Shown here: positions 1-8,400 of the stretch, one piece after another
Layout: each line of letters begins with the position of its first letter
Position numbering within the stretch: position 1 is the first letter of the stretch
Assembly (NCBI RefSeq): GCF_023509015.1
Contig: NZ_CP094975.1
Span: 3,775,501 to 3,839,500 of the forward strand
Reading direction: 5' to 3'
From: Pseudomonas abieticivorans
GTDB taxonomy: Bacteria; Pseudomonadota; Gammaproteobacteria; Pseudomonadales; Pseudomonadaceae
Length of the DNA: 64,000 nucleotides
Made by a program: the position numbers and the translations under genes
The notes under the pieces: generated by a model
Told to the model about the DNA's origin: nothing
The model's input: the letters and a program-made list of their open reading frames with translations, nothing else
Databases searched by the model: none

Positions 1-104
1 ATGACCTGCTGGCGCTGGGGCTGGTCAACAGCCTGGACGTGCACACCTTCAACGACGCGACCACCCAAGGCGTCGCGACACCGTGGCACCTCAAGGTCAG
101 TTGA
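1..104 (+). CDS. 3' end of an unidentified gene
   Basis: Only the last 33 codons are inside the window, read in the frame that starts at base 3 and stops with TGA at 102-104. The visible tail runs from DLLALGLVNSL to a TPWHLKVS terminus. The remainder lies to the left of the window. The tail is too short to assign to a family, and no catalytic motif is visible. The stop lies close to the next gene, so the two could be co-transcribed. Confidence 0.5.
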   Translation, partial: DLLALGLVNSLDVHTFNDATTQGVATPWHLKVS

Positions 105-148
105 GGTTTACAATGGCGGCCTTTGATCAATGGGCCGGGAACCGCAAC

Positions 149-379
149 ATGGCACGTAGAGAGTTTGCACAACACGAAGCAGTATCGGCCGTAGTGCCGG
201 GCGAGGGCGGCTACAGTGCAGCCATCGCGATAAAAGGCCTGGGCGCTGGCGGCGTACCACGCTTTCACAAGGTGCTGGAAGGCACCACCTTTGCCAAAGC
301 CTTTGAAGCCGATGATGCAGCCACTGCCGAGCTGGCGCGCCTTGCCGATGTGAGCGAAGACGGCGAGCTGGTCTGGTAA
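149..379 (+). CDS. small conserved hypothetical protein, 76 aa
   Basis: Short soluble protein without signal peptide or membrane segment, starting MARREFAQ and ending SEDGELVW, with an Ala-rich acidic second half. I do not recognise a domain. The start is ambiguous. The ATG at 149 has a GGGA about nine bases upstream, and the ATG at 113, which would add 12 residues, has a better-spaced GAGG at 103-106. I prefer 149 because the region in between looks non-conserved in character (AFDQWAGNRN), but this is a weak judgement. It follows a truncated gene by under 50 bp and faces the flavin reductase gene convergently. Confidence 0.6.
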   Translation: MARREFAQHEAVSAVVPGEGGYSAAIAIKGLGAGGVPRFHKVLEGTTFAKAFEADDAATAELARLADVSEDGELVW

Positions 380-426
380 ATCGCGTCGTTCTTTTCGCGG
401 ATGCTCCTACCCTGGGCGTACAGGCT

Positions 427-1050
427 TCAAGCCTTGGGGCGGTGCATCTTGAACAACGCCTCGGGGCCCAGCTGGAAGTAGTCGGCCGGGCCGCCGCCAC
501 GCAAAATCGGCTCGCCGGCAGCGGTGTCGTAGATGCCGTCCTTGAGCAGGTGCCTGGCGATGTGCACGGCCACCACCTCGCCCAGGATCAACCAGGTGGG
601 CACCACCTGTTGGTCGGCGCGTTGTAGCTGAATGATCTGGGTAACCTTGCATTCGAACGACACCGGGCTTTCCTGCACCCGTGGCACGCTGATCACCCTG
701 GAGGCGACCGGCGTCAGGCCGCTCAGCACAAACTCGTCCACTTCGGGGGCCACCGGCGCACAGCTCTGGTTCATCTGCTCGGCCAAGGGCCGGGTGGCCA
801 GGTTCCAGGCGAACTCGCCGGTTTTCTCGATGTTGTTCAGGCTGTCTTTGCGGCCAACGCTGGCAAAACCGATGATGGGCGGGATGTAGTTGAAGGCGTT
901 GAAGAAGCTGTAGGGCGCCAGGTTCAGTTTGCCTGCTTCGTCGTGGGACGAGATCCAGCCAATCGGCCGTGGGCCGACGATGGCGTTGAAGGGGTCGTGT
1001 GGCAGGCCGTGGCCCTGGGCGGGTTCGTAGTAATAGGTGTCGTCGGGCAT
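427..1050 (-). CDS. flavin reductase family protein (FMN-binding split barrel)
   Basis: A 207-residue protein with the flavin-reductase-like pattern near the N-terminus: FNAIVGPRPIGWISS followed by NLAPYSFFNAF, typical of FMN-binding split-barrel proteins that reduce flavin or act as DIM6/NTAB-type oxidoreductases. No signal peptide is visible, so it is cytoplasmic. The start is set at the MPDDTYYY methionine. The open frame extends 15 codons further, but that extension translates a palindromic repeat (the SGFIREP string) at 1069-1092, so it is not real coding sequence. The physiological electron acceptor cannot be told from the sequence. It is flanked by the repeat pair on its 5' side and stands alone as a transcription unit. 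Confidence 0.85.
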   Translation of the reverse strand: MPDDTYYYEPAQGHGLPHDPFNAIVGPRPIGWISSHDEAGKLNLAPYSFFNAFNYIPPIIGFASVGRKDSLNNIEKTGEFAWNLATRPLAEQMNQSCAPVAPEVDEFVLSGLTPVASRVISVPRVQESPVSFECKVTQIIQLQRADQQVVPTWLILGEVVAVHIARHLLKDGIYDTAAGEPILRGGGPADYFQLGPEALFKMHRPKA

Positions 1051-1068
1051 TGTGAAACTCCGGGCTGG

Positions 1069-1146
1069 TTCGCGGATAAATCCGCTCCTACACAATGAAG
1101 ATTCGGTTGGTCATGTTCAACCTGTAGGAGCGGTTTTATCCGCGAA
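1069..1146. repeat. inverted pair of REP-type palindromes
   Basis: Two copies of the GTAGGAGCGG..ATCCGCGAA extragenic palindrome in opposite orientation, at 1069-1092 and 1123-1146, separated by about 30 bp. This is a REPIN-like arrangement. It lies between the flavin reductase start and the end of the MHS permease gene. Confidence 0.85.
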
Positions 1147-1152
1147 AAGGGC

Positions 1153-2469
1153 TCAGTCAGTCTCGATGCGCGAATGCGTGCGGGTGTCCTTCATGAACAC
1201 ATACACCAGCAACGAACAGGCAATGCACGCCGTCACGTACCAGTAGTACCCCGTCTCCATGCCAATGCTCTTGAACCACAGCGCGATGAATTCAGCCGTG
1301 CCGCCGAAGATCGACACGGTCAGCGCGTACGGCAGGCCCACGCCCAGGGCGCGGATCTCGGTAGGGAACAGCTCGGCCTTTACCACGGCGTTGATCGAGG
1401 TGTAGCCGCTGACAATGATCAGCGCCGCCATGATCAGGAAGAATGCCCCCCACCAGGACTGGATGGTGTGCAGGGTGGTGAGGATCGGCACGGTGCAGAT
1501 CGTGCCCAGCACGCCGAAGGCGATCAAAATCGGGCGGCGGCCGATCTTGTCCGACAGCGCGCCGATCACCGGTTGCAGGCACATGAACAAAAACAACGTG
1601 GCGGCGGAGATGGTGGTGGAATCGCCCTTGCTCATGCCCACCGTGTTCACCAGGTATTTTTGCATGTAGGTGGTGTAGGTGTAGAAGGCCAGGGTGCCGC
1701 CCATGGTCAGGCCGACCACGGTCAGCAGCTCCTTGGGGTGGCGCATCAGGGTGCGCATCAGGCTTTCCGTGGGCGCTTCCTTTTTCTTGCTGAACGACTC
1801 GGTTTCTTCCATGCCGCGGCGCAGGTACAGCGCGACCACTGCGCACAGGGCGCCGATCACGAACGGCACGCGCCAGCCCCAGCTCAGCAGCTGCGCTTCG
1901 GTCAGGGTGTTTTGCAGCACGATCAACACGGCCAGGGCGATGAGTTGGCCGGAGATGAGCGTCACGTACTGGAAGCTTGAGAAGAAGCCGCGTTTGTCCT
2001 TGGTTGCCATCTCGCTCAGGTAGGTGGCCGAGGTGCCGTACTCACCGCCCACCGACAAGCCCTGCAGCAGGCGCGCGAACACCAGCAGGATCGGTGCGCC
2101 GACGCCGATGGTTTCATAACCTGGGGTGAGGGCGATGATCAGCGAGCCAAAGCACATCAGCAACACCGAGGCCATCAGCGCTGCCTTGCGGCCCTTGCGG
2201 TCGGCGTACAGGCCCATCAGCCAGCCACCGATGGGGCGCATCAGAAAGCCCACGGCGAAGATCGCGGCGGTATTGAGCAATTGAGCGGTCAGGTCGTTTT
2301 TAGGGAAGAACACCTGGGCAAAGTACAGCGAGAACGCGGCGTACACGTACCAGTCGTACCACTCGACCATATTGCCGACCGAGCCGCTGAAGATCGACTT
2401 GAGCCGGCTGCCGGTGGTTTTTTCCTGGACCGGTGCAGTGGCTGCCCCGGCAGTAAGAGAGTTATCCAT
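1153..2469 (-). CDS. MHS-family MFS permease, alpha-ketoglutarate/dicarboxylate type
   Basis: A 438-residue, 12-helix major facilitator of the metabolite:proton symporter family, which includes KgtP and PcaT. Visible signatures are the early NMVEWYDWYVYAAFS helix, the loop 2-3 motif LMGLYADRKGRKAAL, the RLLQGLSVGGEYG motif, and SDKIGRRP in the second half. It probably imports alpha-ketoglutarate or a similar dicarboxylate with protons across the inner membrane. The start at 2469 is supported by AAAGGAT at the right distance; the frame is open 26 codons further without support. It lies directly downstream of a DctD-type activator and DctB-type kinase and has a sigma-54 promoter at 2526-2542, so it is the obvious target of that pair. 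In P. aeruginosa the MifS/MifR system controls the related PcaT for alpha-ketoglutarate. Substrate is inferred. Confidence 0.9.
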   Translation of the reverse strand: MDNSLTAGAATAPVQEKTTGSRLKSIFSGSVGNMVEWYDWYVYAAFSLYFAQVFFPKNDLTAQLLNTAAIFAVGFLMRPIGGWLMGLYADRKGRKAALMASVLLMCFGSLIIALTPGYETIGVGAPILLVFARLLQGLSVGGEYGTSATYLSEMATKDKRGFFSSFQYVTLISGQLIALAVLIVLQNTLTEAQLLSWGWRVPFVIGALCAVVALYLRRGMEETESFSKKKEAPTESLMRTLMRHPKELLTVVGLTMGGTLAFYTYTTYMQKYLVNTVGMSKGDSTTISAATLFLFMCLQPVIGALSDKIGRRPILIAFGVLGTICTVPILTTLHTIQSWWGAFFLIMAALIIVSGYTSINAVVKAELFPTEIRALGVGLPYALTVSIFGGTAEFIALWFKSIGMETGYYWYVTACIACSLLVYVFMKDTRTHSRIETD

Positions 2470-2483
2470 GACGGATCCTTTCA

Positions 2484-2491
2484 TTGTTTTT
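2484..2491 (-). promoter_or_regulatory. A-rich Hfq/Crc-type motif in permease leader
   Basis: On the minus strand the leader reads AAAAACAA immediately before the Shine-Dalgarno region of the permease. It fits the AANAANAA motif through which Hfq and Crc repress translation of carbon-uptake genes in Pseudomonas. Binding is inferred from sequence alone. Confidence 0.5.
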
Positions 2492-2525
2492 ATGAAGCGC
2501 GCACAAGCGCTGCCTGCAAGGGCTA

Positions 2526-2542
2526 TAGCAGGAGCCGTGCCA
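2526..2542 (-). promoter_or_regulatory. sigma-54 (-24/-12) promoter of the permease gene
   Basis: Read on the minus strand the site is TGGCACGGCTCCTGCTA. It has GG and GC separated by exactly 10 bp and the full TGGCACG -24 block. The predicted transcript start is near 2516, giving a leader of about 47 bases to the ATG at 2469. A sigma-54 activator gene lies just upstream, which matches. Confidence 0.75.
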
Positions 2543-2584
2543 GGCACTGAAGGCCTGTTTTAGAGGGGGTTGCTCTGAGAAATG

Positions 2585-2629
2585 AGCGGATTTTCGCTTA
2601 GCCATGTGTTGGCATAAGCGGAAATCCGC
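2585..2629 (-). promoter_or_regulatory. two dyads, candidate enhancer sites for the DctD-like activator
   Basis: AGCG-6-CGCT is centred near 2591 and GCGGAAATCCGC is centred near 2623. The two dyads are 32 bp apart (about three helical turns) and start roughly 45-50 bp upstream of the -24 element. Both carry a GCGGA half site. The arrangement matches paired upstream activating sequences for a sigma-54 activator dimer of dimers. They sit in the gap between the regulator stop codon and the promoter. Confidence 0.6.
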
Positions 2630-2633
2630 CTAT

Positions 2634-3983
2634 CTATGCGCGCTCATCCTTGATGAAGGCGTCGCGCTGCAAGCCGTGGCGTTGCATCTTCTCGTTGAGG
2701 GTGCGGCGCGGCAGTTGCAACTCGTTAAGCACTGCCTTGATGTCACCCTGGTGCCGGGCCAGTGCCGCGCGCAGGCACTGCGCCTCGAAGGCCTCTTGCT
2801 GCGCGGCCAGTGACAAGCCGCCGCTGACGGGCAGCGCCTCGATGTCACCCAGGCCCAAGGCGTGGCGCTCGGCAGCGTTGATCAGTTCGCGTACGTTGCC
2901 AGGCCAGTCGTGGGTCAGCAAGTTGGCCAGTTGGCCGGCACTCGTCGGCGGCGCCTTGCGGCCCAGGCGTTGGGCGCACTCGCGGGCGAAATGCGCGAAC
3001 AGTAGCGGGATGTCTTCACGGCGATCGCGCAAGGGCGGCAGGCGCAGCGGGGCGACGGTCAGGCGGTAGGCCAGGTCCTCGCGAAAGCGCCCGGCGCGGG
3101 CCTCGTCCAGCAGGTCGGGCTTGGTCGCGGCGATGATGCGCAGGTCCACCGAGATGCTTTTGTTGGAGCCCAACCGCTCGAGTTTCTGTTCCTGTAGCAC
3201 GCGCAGCAGTTTGGCTTGTTGGGCCAGCGGCAGGCTTTCGACCTCATCGAGGAACAGGGTGCCGCCGTCGGCATATTCCAGCTTGCCAATGCGCTTGCCT
3301 TGAGCACCGGTGAACGCCCCGCTTTCATGGCCGAACAGCTCGGCTTCGAACAGCTGCTCGGGGATCGCCGCGCAATTGAGTGCGACAAACTGCTGATCGG
3401 CTCGCGGGCCAAAGTCATGCAGGCAACGGGCGACGCGCTCCTTGCCGCTGCCGGTTTCGCCGCGGATCAGCACGTTGACCGGCAGTTGGGCCAGGTCCAG
3501 CACCTGCCGGCGCAACTGCACCATGCCCGGCGACACGCCCAGCAGGCTGGCGTCGAGGCGGTCCTTGAGATCTACACGTTGGTGCAGGCGCATGTTTTCC
3601 AGCACCAGCTGGCGTTTTTCCAGAGCCCGGCCGATGCTGCCGAGCAAGTCTTCGGGGCTGAAGGGTTTTTCCAGGAAGTCGTAGGCACCGGCGCGCATGG
3701 CCTGCACTGCCATGGGCACATCGCCGTGGCCGGTGAGCAGGATCACCGGCAGGTCGGGGTCGCGGCCCTGCAGTTGGGCCAGCAATTCCAGGCCACCCAT
3801 GCCGGGCATGCGCACGTCGCTGAGGATTACCCCGGGAAAATGAGCGGGCAGGGCGGCCAGGCAGTCCTCGGCGCGGCTGAACAATTGCACCGTGAAGCCC
3901 GACAGGCTCAGCCACTGCTCGACGGCGCTGCGGATACTGGGCTCGTCATCAACCACAATCACCGAGTTCAGGGCAGGGGTCAA
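2634..3983 (-). CDS. sigma-54-dependent response regulator, DctD/MifR-like
   Basis: A 449-residue NtrC-family activator. The N-terminal receiver domain has the acidic pair DDE near residue 12 and the phospho-acceptor Asp56 in SDVRMPG. The central AAA+ domain has Walker A GETGSGKE at about 175 and the sigma-54 contact loop GAFTGA at about 222. It ends in a Fis-type helix-turn-helix where PRRTLNEKM is visible. Once phosphorylated by the neighbouring kinase it should drive sigma-54 RNA polymerase at the permease promoter. The start ATG overlaps the end of the kinase gene by 4 bp, so translation is coupled. Its own 3' end is followed by the presumed binding sites. Family assignment is firm; the exact signal is inferred. 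Confidence 0.93.
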   Translation of the reverse strand: MTPALNSVIVVDDEPSIRSAVEQWLSLSGFTVQLFSRAEDCLAALPAHFPGVILSDVRMPGMGGLELLAQLQGRDPDLPVILLTGHGDVPMAVQAMRAGAYDFLEKPFSPEDLLGSIGRALEKRQLVLENMRLHQRVDLKDRLDASLLGVSPGMVQLRRQVLDLAQLPVNVLIRGETGSGKERVARCLHDFGPRADQQFVALNCAAIPEQLFEAELFGHESGAFTGAQGKRIGKLEYADGGTLFLDEVESLPLAQQAKLLRVLQEQKLERLGSNKSISVDLRIIAATKPDLLDEARAGRFREDLAYRLTVAPLRLPPLRDRREDIPLLFAHFARECAQRLGRKAPPTSAGQLANLLTHDWPGNVRELINAAERHALGLGDIEALPVSGGLSLAAQQEAFEAQCLRAALARHQGDIKAVLNELQLPRRTLNEKMQRHGLQRDAFIKDERA

Positions 3984-5728
3984 AAGGCTGTCTCCGTGTC
4001 GGCTGGCAGGGCCAGGCTGAAATGGGCGCCGCCAGCCAGGTTGGCGGCGCTCAGGCGCCCGCCCAGTTCGGTGACGATGGCATAGGATATCGCAAGCCCC
4101 AGCCCTAAACCGTCACCCACGGGCTTGGTGGTGAAAAACGGTTCGAACAGATCGGCCAGGTGGGCGTCGTCAATGCCGCCACCGCTGTCGATCACCGACA
4201 AGCGCCAATTGCCTTGGTCGGCATCGATGCGCACCTCGAGGCGTTTGAGTGGCTGGTTGGCCATGGCGTCCAGGGCGTTGCGCAGTAGGTTGATCAGTAC
4301 TTGTTCCAGGCGGATGGCGTCGCCGCGCACCCAGGCCGGGCGCGCCAGGTGCAGCACGGTGCTGATCCGTTCGGCGTGGATGCGCGGTTCCAGTAGAAGC
4401 AGTGCCTGGTCGACCACGCATGCCAGGTCCAGGCGTTCACGTAACCCAGCGGGGCTTTTGCGCGCGAAGGTCTTTAAATGGCTGGTGAGGGCTGCCATGC
4501 GGCTGAGCATCTGCTCCAACGGCGCCAAGGCCTGGTAGGCATCGTCGACACGACCATGGTCCAACAGCAGGCGCAGGCTGGCCAGTTGCATGCGCTGGGC
4601 GGTGAGGGGCTGGTTGATTTCGTGGGCCAAGGCCGCCGACATCTGCCCCAGGGCGGCCAGCTTGGCAGACTGCACCAGGCCCTCCTGGGCGGTGCGCAAT
4701 TCGGCGGTGCGCTCCTGCACCAGTCGTTCCAGTTCTTCACGGCTGCGCTGGCGCAGTCGGGCCAAGCGCCAGCGTTGGTTGAGCAACAGCAACAGCAGGG
4801 CCCCGCTCAACCACAGGCCGGCCGCGGCCAACGCCGCATTGCGGCTGTCTTCGGCTGCCAGCAATGGGCGGCGCAGCAGGTGCAGGGTCCAGCCGTCGTC
4901 GCCCAGGGCTTGGGATTCCCACAAGTAGTCGGCCCAGCCGTCGGGGGTGTTGACGCGCACCAGGTCGCTGTCATCGTCAAAGCGTTGCAGGCTTTGGTGT
5001 TCCAGAGGGGTCAGTGGCTGTTGGTCATATTGGCGGGTAGAGGTCAGTTCGGCGCGGTCGTTGTTGCTCAGCGGGTGCAGTTCGCGGTAGCGCCACCCGG
5101 GTTGGTTGGCAATGAACACAATGCCGCGGGCATCGCTGACCAGCAGGGTGTCCGAGCCCTGGCGCCATTCGCGCTCCAGCTCCGGGAATTCCAGCTTGAC
5201 CACCATGGCCCCCAGGAACTCGCCTTGGTCGTTGGTCACAGCGCTGGACAGGAAGTAACCCGGAATGCCGCTGGTCACCCCAACCGCGTAGAAGCGCCCG
5301 CTGCCCTGGGTGCGGGTTTGCAGGAAGTAGGGCCGAAAGCCGTAGTTCTGGCCGACGTAGCTGGTAGGCAGTTGCCAGTTGCTGGCGGCGATGGCCAGGC
5401 CGTTGCGGTCCAGAAGCTCGAGAGTCGAGGAGCGGGCCGCGCCGTTGATGGCCTGCAGCTTGCGGTTGAGGCGCTCTTGAGTGGCGGGGCTGACCGGGCC
5501 GTGCAGGGCAGCGATCAGTTCCGGGTCCAGGGCCAGCACGGCCGGCAGGGTGCGGAAGCGTTCGATCAGGGTATGCAGCGAATTGGCGTACAGCCCCAGC
5601 GGCTCGCGGGCGCGAGCGGCCTCCTCGATCATGGCCGTGCGCTCGGCGTGGCGCATGGCCAGAAGCGCTGCCAGCACTGCGCCGCCGACGATGAGCAGGG
5701 CAAGGAGGGGCCAGCGTAGGCGATTCAT
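3980..5728 (-). CDS. membrane sensor histidine kinase, DctB/MifS-like
   Basis: A 582-residue kinase. It has a membrane segment at about residues 6-24, a large periplasmic region (about 25-295) of the double-Cache type expected for organic-acid sensors, a second membrane segment at about 297-317, a short coiled linker, the phospho-acceptor His369 in ALAHEINQPL, and a C-terminal ATPase domain with N (INLLRNALDAM), G1 (DSGGGI) and G2 (GDGLGLGLAIS) boxes. The FFTTKPVGDGLGLGL run is typical of DctB. It overlaps the activator gene by 4 bp and forms a two-gene operon, with the target permease downstream. Ligand is probably a dicarboxylate such as alpha-ketoglutarate, by context. Confidence 0.92.
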   Translation of the reverse strand: MNRLRWPLLALLIVGGAVLAALLAMRHAERTAMIEEAARAREPLGLYANSLHTLIERFRTLPAVLALDPELIAALHGPVSPATQERLNRKLQAINGAARSSTLELLDRNGLAIAASNWQLPTSYVGQNYGFRPYFLQTRTQGSGRFYAVGVTSGIPGYFLSSAVTNDQGEFLGAMVVKLEFPELEREWRQGSDTLLVSDARGIVFIANQPGWRYRELHPLSNNDRAELTSTRQYDQQPLTPLEHQSLQRFDDDSDLVRVNTPDGWADYLWESQALGDDGWTLHLLRRPLLAAEDSRNAALAAAGLWLSGALLLLLLNQRWRLARLRQRSREELERLVQERTAELRTAQEGLVQSAKLAALGQMSAALAHEINQPLTAQRMQLASLRLLLDHGRVDDAYQALAPLEQMLSRMAALTSHLKTFARKSPAGLRERLDLACVVDQALLLLEPRIHAERISTVLHLARPAWVRGDAIRLEQVLINLLRNALDAMANQPLKRLEVRIDADQGNWRLSVIDSGGGIDDAHLADLFEPFFTTKPVGDGLGLGLAISYAIVTELGGRLSAANLAGGAHFSLALPADTETAF

Positions 5729-5737
5729 CAGGCCTCC

Positions 5738-5823
5738 TGTAGGAGCGGATTAATCCGCGAAGCTCACTGCGCGGTGTGTCTGGAATATCGCGGTGTGTTT
5801 TTCGCGGATAAGTCCGCTCCTAC
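5738..5823. repeat. inverted pair of REP-type palindromes
   Basis: Copies of the GTAGGAGCGG..CCGCGAA element at 5738-5761 and, inverted, at 5801-5823. They fill the space between the kinase start and the end of bglX. No other signal is evident in this gap. Confidence 0.85.
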
Positions 5824-5836
5824 TGCGGTACCTGCG

Positions 5837-8131
5837 TTACAGCAGGGTGAAACTCTGCTGCTTAACGTTCTGCGAGTCCAGGCCGATCTGCACCTCGAAC
5901 TCCCCGGCCTCGGCTGCGTACTTGAGCTGGGCGTTGTAGAACTTGAGGTCGTCTTCCTTGATGCTGAAATGCACCACCTTCGATTCGCCAGGCTTGAGCG
6001 TGACGTTCTGGAAGTTCTTCAGCTCCTTGACCGGCCGCGCCATGGAGGCCGTCACGTCGTGCAGGTAGAGCTGCACCACGGTACTGCCCGCCACCTTGCC
6101 GGTGTTGCTCACGGTGATGCTGGCATCCACGCTGCCATTGCGCTTCATGGTCTGCGCCGACAGGGTGACGTCCGACAGGCTGAAGTCGGTGTAGCTCAGG
6201 CCATAGCCAAACGGATACAGCGGGCCGGTTTCCTCGTCGAAATACTGCGAGGTGTAGTTACCGGGCTTGCCTTCGGTAAACGGCCGGCCAATGGTCAGGT
6301 GGCTGTAGTACACCGGGATCTGCCCCACCGAACGCGGGAAGCTGATGGGCAGCTTGCCCGACGGGTTGTAGTCGCCGAACAGCACGTCGGCGATCGCGTT
6401 GCCGCCTTCGGTGCCGGAGAACCAGGTTTCCAGCATGGCGTCGGCTTGTTGCTGTTCTTGTACCAGGGACAGCGGCCGGCCGTTCATCAGTACCAACACC
6501 AACGGCTTGCCGGTGGCTTTCAGGGCCTTGATCAGGTCGCGCTGGGTGCCAGGGATTTCCAGGGTGGTGCGGCTGGCGGACTCGTGGGACATGCCCCGCG
6601 CCTCGCCTACCGCGGCCACGATCACGTCGGCCTGCTGCGCGGCCTGCACCGCTTCGGCAATGATCTGCTCGGCCGGGCGTGGGTCGATGTCGACTTCCTT
6701 GCGGTCGAAAATGATCCGATTGAGGAAGGCCACGGCCTCCTTGTTGTCGATGATGTTCGCGCCCTTGGCGTAGACGATTTTGGCCTTGTCGCCCACGGCA
6801 TTGCGCAGGCCCTGCAGCAGGGTGATGGACTGTTCGGGGCGCCCAGCCGCCGACCAGCTGCCCATCATGTCGATTGGCGAGTTGGCCAGGGGGCCGACCA
6901 AGGCGATGGTGCCCTGTTTTTTCAAGGGCAGGGTGTTGTTGTGGTTCTCCAGCAATACCAGGCTCTTGCGCGCCACTTCACGGGCGGCGTCGCGGTGCAG
7001 GCGGCTCTCGGCATTTACGTCGGCCGGGTCGTTGCTGGCCTTGCCGATGCGCCGGTATGGGTCGGCGAACAGGCCCAGGTCGTACTTGGTGGCCAGTACC
7101 TCGCGCACGGCGTTGTCGATGTCGGCCTGGCTGATCTCGCCATCCTTGAGCAAGCCTGGCAGCTCCTTGCCGTACACCTGATCGTTCATGCTCATGTCGA
7201 TGCCGGCCTTGATTGCCAGCTTGGCGGCTTCACGGTCATCGCGGGCCACGCCGTGCTTGATCAGCTCGTGAATGGCGCCATGGTCGCTGACGGTCAGGCC
7301 CTTGAAGCCCCAGCTTTTGCGCAGCAGGTCCTGCATCAGCCAGGTGTTGGCGGTGGCCGGCACGCCGTTCACCGAGTTCAGTGCCACCATCACCCCGCCG
7401 GCGCCTGCGTCCACGGCGGCACGGTAGGGCGGCAGGTAGTCCTGGAACATGCGTTGCGGGCTCATGTCGACGATGTTGTAGTCACGCCCGCCTTCCACCG
7501 CGCCATACAGGGCGAAGTGCTTGACTGCGGCCATGATGCTGTCGGGCGCCGCGACGTCCTTGCCCTGGTAACCCTGCACCATCACCTTGGCGATGCGCGA
7601 GACCAGGTAGGTATCCTCGCCAAAGCCTTCGCTGGTGCGGCCCCAGCGCGGGTCGCGGGCGATGTCGACCATCGGCCCGTAGGTCATGTCGATGCTGTCG
7701 GCGCTGGCCTCGACGGCCGCGGTGCGTGCGCTCAGGCCGATGGCGTCCATGTCCCAGCTCGAGGCCAGGGCCAGGCTGATCGGGAACAAGGTGCGCTGGC
7801 CATGGATCACGTCATAGGCGAAGAACATCGGGATCTTGAGCCGGCTGTCATTGATGGCCGCGTCCTGCATCGGGCGGTTTTCCGCAGGCGTCACCGAGTT
7901 GAAGGTACCGCCGATGTTGCCGGCGGCGATCTCCTTGCGGATCTGCTCGTGGGTCATTTCCGGCCCGATGGAAATCAGCCGCAGTTGGCCGATCTTCTCT
8001 TGCAGGGTCATCTTCTTCATCAGGTCGGCGATGAAGGCTTCCTTGGTTTTCAGCGGCGAAGGTGGTGTGGCGGCCAGCACCGGTTGACAGGCCAGGCCGA
8101 CGAGCAGGCCCAGCAAACACAGCTTCTTCAT
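5837..8131 (-). CDS. bglX: periplasmic beta-glucosidase, glycoside hydrolase family 3
   Basis: A 764-residue secreted enzyme with signal peptide MKKLCLLGLLVGLACQPVLA. The N-terminal GH3 barrel shows the KHFALYG and SDHGAI motifs, with Asp283 as the likely nucleophile. It is followed by the GH3 C-terminal domain and a fibronectin-type-III-like domain near the end (VTVSNTGKVAGSTVVQLYL). It hydrolyses beta-glucosides in the periplasm. Length and architecture match BglX. It is transcribed alone, divergent from the lipoprotein gene at 8401. Confidence 0.93.
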   Translation of the reverse strand: MKKLCLLGLLVGLACQPVLAATPPSPLKTKEAFIADLMKKMTLQEKIGQLRLISIGPEMTHEQIRKEIAAGNIGGTFNSVTPAENRPMQDAAINDSRLKIPMFFAYDVIHGQRTLFPISLALASSWDMDAIGLSARTAAVEASADSIDMTYGPMVDIARDPRWGRTSEGFGEDTYLVSRIAKVMVQGYQGKDVAAPDSIMAAVKHFALYGAVEGGRDYNIVDMSPQRMFQDYLPPYRAAVDAGAGGVMVALNSVNGVPATANTWLMQDLLRKSWGFKGLTVSDHGAIHELIKHGVARDDREAAKLAIKAGIDMSMNDQVYGKELPGLLKDGEISQADIDNAVREVLATKYDLGLFADPYRRIGKASNDPADVNAESRLHRDAAREVARKSLVLLENHNNTLPLKKQGTIALVGPLANSPIDMMGSWSAAGRPEQSITLLQGLRNAVGDKAKIVYAKGANIIDNKEAVAFLNRIIFDRKEVDIDPRPAEQIIAEAVQAAQQADVIVAAVGEARGMSHESASRTTLEIPGTQRDLIKALKATGKPLVLVLMNGRPLSLVQEQQQADAMLETWFSGTEGGNAIADVLFGDYNPSGKLPISFPRSVGQIPVYYSHLTIGRPFTEGKPGNYTSQYFDEETGPLYPFGYGLSYTDFSLSDVTLSAQTMKRNGSVDASITVSNTGKVAGSTVVQLYLHDVTASMARPVKELKNFQNVTLKPGESKVVHFSIKEDDLKFYNAQLKYAAEAGEFEVQIGLDSQNVKQQSFTLL

Positions 8132-8400
8132 GAAATGGTCTCGTGGCTCGCAAGGGTTCCCGACGGGAGGAACGGGCCAGCCTAAAAGGGTTTAAGCGAA
8201 TTTTTTGTAATGTGCTGGCATCTTTTAGCCGATTGAGTGGCATCAGGCCAGAGGTGATTTGTAAGGGGGTGAAATAAGGCCGGTGCCTGCGAATACTTAT
8301 CCAGCCGCGCCGGTGCGGTCGGGGGCGCTTTGGCCGAGGGCTCAAGAACAATCCTTTGCGGCCGAGAAAGGTGTTTCTGAATGGATTTCTGGAGACTGCT

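Noticed and set aside
1051..1095. N-terminal extension of the flavin reductase
   Set aside because: The extra residues translate a REP palindrome, so the true start is at 1050.
5774..8185. 803-codon open frame opposite bglX
   Set aside because: It is an antisense shadow of bglX produced by high GC at third positions; the bglX frame has all family motifs.
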